Shown here: positions 6,204-8,643 of the stretch, piece by piece
How the letters are laid out: each line of letters begins with the position of its first letter
Numbering within the stretch: the first letter of the stretch is position 1
Source: Clostridiales bacterium
GTDB lineage: Bacteria; Bacillota; Clostridia; Lachnospirales; Lachnospiraceae
NCBI GenBank assembly: GCA_019423835.1
Contig: JAHZAR010000014.1
Span: forward strand, 1 to 8,643
Direction: 5' to 3'
Length of the DNA stretch: 8,643 nt
Notes under the pieces: generated by a model
Told to the model about the DNA's origin: nothing
The model's database searches: none
Seen by the model: only the letters and a program-made list of their open reading frames with translations
Program-made: the position numbers and the translations under genes

Positions 6204-7289
6204 CTACTCCAGCTCATCTCCCAGATCAGGCATGGCCAGCTTTGGCTCCTGAGCCCCGGCCTCCTGCTCCGCTGAGTTCTCATCGGCAGCAGCCCCGTCC
6301 AGACCGTACTTGGCTCTCACTTTGGCCTCTATCTCCTGGCACAGTTCCTGGTTTGCCTGAAGGAAATTCTTGGCATTCTCACGTCCCTGTCCAATCTTGC
6401 TTCCATTGTAAGCATACCAGGCTCCGCTCTTCTCCACAATATTCTCCTTGGCCGCCAGATCCAGGATATCTCCCTCCTTGGAAATTCCCTTTCCGAACAT
6501 GATGTCGAATTCTGCCTCCTTGAACGGAGGAGCGATCTTGTTTTTTACCACCTTGATACGAACGCGGTTTCCTACCATCTCCCCGCCCTGTTTGAGCGTT
6601 TCGATTCTCCTCACATCCATGCGGACAGATGCGTAAAACTTCAGCGCCCGTCCTCCTGTGGTGGTTTCCGGATTTCCGAACATAACGCCCACCTTCTCAC
6701 GGAGCTGATTGATAAAGATCACAATACAGTTGGATTTACTGATAATGGCAGTCAGCTTTCTCAGCGCCTGGGACATAAGCCTGGCCTGGAGTCCCACATG
6801 GGAGTCTCCCATCTCCCCGTCAATTTCCGCCTTCGGAACGAGAGCTGCAACAGAGTCCACAATAACAATATCGACGGCCCCTGAGCGCACCATGGTTTCC
6901 GTGATCTCAAGAGCCTGCTCGCCGTTGTCCGGCTGTGAAATATAGAGGTTATCTATATCAACGCCGATATTCTTCGCATAGACCGGATCCAGCGCATGCT
7001 CCGCATCGATAAAGCCGGCGATTCCTCCTCTCTTCTGAACCTCGGCAACCATATGGAGGGCTACTGTCGTCTTACCGCTGGACTCAGGTCCGTATACCTC
7101 AATAATTCTTCCTCTGGGGACACCTCCAAGGCCCAGGGCAATATCAAGGCTCAGGGAGCCGGTGGGGACTGTCTCGATATTCATATTGGCCCCTGAATCG
7201 CCCAGCTTCATAACGGAGCCCTTTCCGTATGCCTTCTCTATCTGCGTCAGCGCGGCGTCGAGCGCCTTCAGTTTTTCATCTCTATCCAT
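6204..7289 (-). CDS. recA: RecA recombinase
   Basis: RecA polymerises on single-stranded DNA, catalyses homologous pairing and strand exchange, and triggers LexA self-cleavage. With the chosen start the protein has 361 residues. Visible features are the N-terminal helix and KGSVMKLG, Walker A GPESSGKT (67-74), the DAEHALD region, Walker B IVIVDS (141-146), the L1-region segment around 155-165, INQLREKVGVMFGNPETTTGG spanning L2 (about 193-213), and an acidic C-terminus ending LGDELE. It is intact. An ATG at 7301 would add four residues (MEEN), but its binding site is only about 2 nt away. The ATG at 7289 has GGAGGAG about 3-5 nt upstream, formed by the codons of that extension, and gives the usual family N-terminus. 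The promoter carries a LexA site, and recX follows in the same orientation. Confidence 0.98.
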   Translation of the reverse strand: MDRDEKLKALDAALTQIEKAYGKGSVMKLGDSGANMNIETVPTGSLSLDIALGLGGVPRGRIIEVYGPESSGKTTVALHMVAEVQKRGGIAGFIDAEHALDPVYAKNIGVDIDNLYISQPDNGEQALEITETMVRSGAVDIVIVDSVAALVPKAEIDGEMGDSHVGLQARLMSQALRKLTAIISKSNCIVIFINQLREKVGVMFGNPETTTGGRALKFYASVRMDVRRIETLKQGGEMVGNRVRIKVVKNKIAPPFKEAEFDIMFGKGISKEGDILDLAAKENIVEKSGAWYAYNGSKIGQGRENAKNFLQANQELCQEIEAKVRAKYGLDGAAADENSAEQEAGAQEPKLAMPDLGDELE

Positions 7290-7313
7290 GTTCTCCTCCA
7301 TATCTCCAAAATA

Positions 7314-7327
7314 CGAACAAATGTTCT
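7314..7327 (-). promoter_or_regulatory. LexA (SOS) box of recA
   Basis: The plus strand reads CGAACAAATGTTCT, with a perfect GAAC-N4-GTTC palindrome at 7315-7326. This fits the Gram-positive LexA consensus CGAACRNRYGTTYC except at the last base. It lies about 10-20 bp downstream of the predicted recA transcription start and 25 bp before the start codon, so bound LexA would block transcription until SOS induction. Confidence 0.9.
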
Positions 7328-7342
7328 GTTTTCGCTATACCT

Positions 7343-7371
7343 ATCATATTATAGGCAAACTGAAATGTCAA
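7343..7371 (-). promoter_or_regulatory. Predicted recA promoter
   Basis: On the minus strand a perfect TTGACA (7371-7366) and TATGAT (7348-7343) are separated by 17 bp. A perfect TATAAT at 7353-7348 also exists but would leave only 12 bp of spacer, so the first pairing is preferred. The start is expected near 7336, and the LexA box lies in the first part of the transcript. Confidence 0.8.
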
Positions 7372-7712
7372 CTGTTATTTTAAGAATTTCCCTGGGTTCC
7401 GCCGGAGCCGGGTATCTTCCTCTCTTCTGAATCCTCTCTTCCCTCCTTTCCGGCCTCTTCTGCCTGCAGCAGCCGTTTCTTTCCGTATCTCTGCTCTCAT
7501 TGCAGTTTTCATATTCCTGACCTGTCATGCCCGAAAAAACATACGTAAAACTGAATCTGGAAATCAGCCGGAATTCGGCCCATTGATGGTTGAAATAGAA
7601 CTGTGGACAGCCGGAACCGGCTGGCGAAAGAAACCTCTGGCTTCTGCTCTGAAGAAACTCTATCTCTCCGAGGGATGCGCACTCGCGGTATAGGTGTTTT
7701 GGCTTCCTTCGG
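7372..7712. other. Intergenic stretch without a credible gene
   Basis: Upstream of recA this region is rich in pyrimidines on the plus strand. It holds only short open frames (fewer than 60 codons) with no convincing start signals, one of them running through the recA promoter. A 7-bp dyad, CAGCCGG-AA-CCGGCTG, lies at 7608-7623. I see no tRNA, no known riboswitch and no insertion sequence remnant, although an unannotated small RNA cannot be excluded. Confidence 0.5.
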
Positions 7713-7725
7713 GCGCCCCCGCTCG

Positions 7726-7763
7726 GCGCAGGTATAATGACTGCTTTTCAGTCATTATACCAT
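7726..7763. repeat. Palindromic 38-bp repeat, copy 1
   Basis: This copy is identical over 38 bp to 7835-7872. Its core is a perfect hairpin: 7731-7743 (GGTATAATGACTG) pairs with 7749-7761 around a CTTTT loop. It is preceded by a small GCGCC/GGCGC stem (7713-7717 with 7725-7729). There is no T-tract and no converging gene, so it is not a terminator. It resembles a dispersed intergenic palindromic repeat. Confidence 0.85.
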
Positions 7764-7778
7764 ATCCTCCGGATATGG
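7760..7778. repeat. Short hairpin inside the repeat cluster
   Basis: CCATATCC (7760-7767) pairs with GGATATGG (7771-7778) across a TCC loop, directly abutting palindromic copy 1. It is part of the hairpin cluster between the two 38-bp copies. Confidence 0.55.
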
Positions 7779-7797
7779 CAGCCTCCGGCGGATTTCA

Positions 7798-7838
7798 GCG
7801 CCCGGTTTTCAGCAGTGAATGCTGAAACCGGCATGCGC
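7798..7838. repeat. GCGC-bounded stem-loop preceding repeat copy 2
   Basis: CCGGTTTTCAGCA (7802-7814) pairs with TGCTGAAACCGG (7820-7831) with one bulged T and a GTGAA loop. Outer GCGC tetramers (7798-7801 and 7835-7838) can also pair. It stands in the same place relative to copy 2 as the GCGCC/GGCGC stem does to copy 1. Confidence 0.6.
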
Positions 7839-7872
7839 AGGTATAATGACTGCTTTTCAGTCATTATACCAT
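7835..7872. repeat. Palindromic 38-bp repeat, copy 2
   Basis: This is an exact second copy of 7726-7763, starting 109 bp later. The core hairpin is 7840-7852 with 7858-7870 around CTTTT. Identity stops at both ends of the 38 bp, and the sequence between the copies is itself rich in inverted repeats. Confidence 0.85.
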
Positions 7873-8001
7873 GCAGAGCTGTTTGCTGTCCATATGAAAA
7901 CCTGCTTTTTATGTTTCTGCAGTTGAAATTCCTGCATCTCTGTATTGCCAAAACGCCTGCAGATTGTAGCAGGGTTTTAACAAATCTTTACCTTTGTTTT
8001 G

Positions 8002-8030
8002 TTGACATTCCCTGATGTTCTATATATAAT
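8002..8030 (+). promoter_or_regulatory. Distal ktrB promoter, perfect consensus
   Basis: TTGACA (8002-8007), 17 bp, then TATAAT (8025-8030): an exact match to the sigma-A consensus. The start is expected near 8037, giving a leader of about 105 nt before the ktrB start codon. Confidence 0.82.
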
Positions 8031-8039
8031 CGTTATGAT

Positions 8040-8082
8040 TATCTGGATTTGCAGATACAATTTCATTGTCTGAACGCTCAGA
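8040..8082 (+). promoter_or_regulatory. Structured ktrB leader with three small stem-loops
   Basis: Three consecutive dyads occupy the leader: TATCTG/CAGATA (8040-8045 with 8052-8057), CAAT/ATTG (8058-8061 with 8065-8068) and TCTGA/TCAGA (8069-8073 with 8078-8082). They would be present only in transcripts from the distal promoter. I do not recognise a known riboswitch, including the c-di-AMP (ydaO) type. Function unknown. Confidence 0.35.
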
Positions 8083-8086
8083 GAAT

Positions 8087-8116
8087 TTGACGTATCGGAC
8101 ACATACTGACTATAAT
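8087..8116 (+). promoter_or_regulatory. Proximal ktrB promoter
   Basis: TTGACG (8087-8092), 18 bp, then TATAAT (8111-8116). The start is expected near 8123, leaving about 19 nt that include the ribosome binding site but none of the leader stem-loops. Confidence 0.6.
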
Positions 8117-8141
8117 TAATGAATGCTAAGGAGTTCCGGCA

Positions 8142-8643
8142 ATGTTAAGCAATAAGGTTTGGGCGCTGACCCCGGCTAAAATCATTTTGGGCGGATTCTT
8201 TCTGATTATCCTGTTCGGCGGTATTTTGCTGTCGCTTCCGATTTCATCGAAGAGCGGGGAGATGACACCCTTTATTGACGCTGTTTTTACAGCCACATCT
8301 GCGACCTGCGTGACAGGGCTCGTCGTCCACGATACTTCCACCTACTGGTCTGTATTCGGGCAGGCTGTAATCATACTGCTGATTCAAATCGGGGGAATGG
8401 GAGTTGTGACACTGGCTGTTGCCATCACCATCCTGTCGGGAAGAAAAATTGGCCTGAAGCAGCGATTTGTCATGCAGGAGTCTATTTCAGCTCCCCAGGT
8501 AGGCGGTATTGTCAGGATGACTCGTTTCATAGTCAAGTGCACCATCCTTTTTGAACTTCTGGGTGCTCTTGTGATGGCATTCCAGTTCTGTCCCCAGTTT
8601 GGCATTGTCAAGGGCATCTGGTCCTCCGTCTTCCACTCCATAT
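8142..8643 (+). CDS. ktrB: KtrB/TrkH-family potassium uptake protein, 5' part
   Basis: This gene is truncated by the window edge: 167 codons are visible, beginning MLSNKVWALTPAKI. KtrB/TrkH proteins are the membrane pore subunits of potassium uptake systems, gated by a cytosolic KtrA/TrkA RCK partner. The visible part has a first membrane helix (about 14-33), a P-loop with the first selectivity-filter segment TSATCVTGLVV (about 52-62), a second helix containing FGQAVIILLIQIGGMG (72-87), and further helices toward 130-150. The short N-terminus and TSATxVTGLVV motif favour KtrB over E. coli-type TrkH. AAGGAG (8128-8133) lies 8 nt before the ATG. The gene is divergent from recA. No partner is visible, and it may follow beyond the edge. 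KtrB versus TrkH naming is less certain than the family. Confidence 0.9.
   Translation, partial: MLSNKVWALTPAKIILGGFFLIILFGGILLSLPISSKSGEMTPFIDAVFTATSATCVTGLVVHDTSTYWSVFGQAVIILLIQIGGMGVVTLAVAITILSGRKIGLKQRFVMQESISAPQVGGIVRMTRFIVKCTILFELLGALVMAFQFCPQFGIVKGIWSSVFHSI

Noticed and set aside
7726..7872. CRISPR array
   Set aside because: Only two repeats are present, they are perfect hairpins, the spacer-like segment is itself full of inverted repeats, and no cas gene is nearby.
7737..8015. Plus-strand open frame of 92 codons in the recA-ktrB gap
   Set aside because: It is built from the palindromic repeats, has no ribosome binding site, and overlaps the ktrB -35 element.
7990..8141. c-di-AMP (ydaO) riboswitch upstream of ktrB
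   Set aside because: The leader is too short and I do not see the conserved core. Only small simple hairpins are visible.

Overview
The window looks like chromosomal housekeeping DNA from an anaerobic, spore-forming Firmicute, most likely a Clostridia member of the Lachnospiraceae type. This taxon is inferred from protein character and gene order, not from a search. Supporting signs are a stage II sporulation protein M, RNase Y, a Gram-positive LexA box (GAAC-N4-GTTC) at recA, strong purine-rich ribosome binding sites and moderate G+C. The order Nudix ADP-ribose pyrophosphatase - SpoIIM - XerD resembles Bacillus subtilis nudF - spoIIM - (fur) - xerD. The order recA - recX - rny is also common in Firmicutes.

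Layout on the minus strand, read right to left. recA (7289-6204) has a near-consensus promoter and a LexA box between promoter and start. recX (6117-5509) follows 86 bp later, almost certainly in the same transcript, and ends at a modest terminator. rny (5323-3779, GTG start) has its own promoter and a large terminator. proC (3544-2747) has its own promoter and is followed by the Nudix hydrolase (2633-2049) and spoIIM (1978-1382). That three-gene unit ends at a hairpin with a T-tract (1331-1283). xerD (1009-146) has a separate promoter with a leader of about 190 nt and ends at a very long perfect hairpin (110-28).

On the plus strand there is one gene, the 5' end of a KtrB/TrkH potassium-uptake subunit (8142 to the window edge). 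It lies behind two tandem promoters and a short leader with three small stem-loops. Between recA and this gene is about 850 bp without a credible coding region. This stretch holds the divergent promoters and a cluster of hairpins, including two identical 38-bp copies of a palindromic repeat at 7726-7763 and 7835-7872.

The genes cover DNA repair and its modulation (recA, recX), mRNA turnover (rny), proline synthesis (proC), nucleotide-sugar clean-up (Nudix), sporulation (spoIIM), chromosome dimer resolution or related recombination (xerD) and potassium uptake (ktrB). I do not see an undescribed multi-gene system here. The points most worth a second look are the 33-bp perfect hairpin after xerD, the missing canonical catalytic lysine in this XerD-like protein, the paired palindromic repeats upstream of recA, and the dual-promoter structured leader of ktrB.
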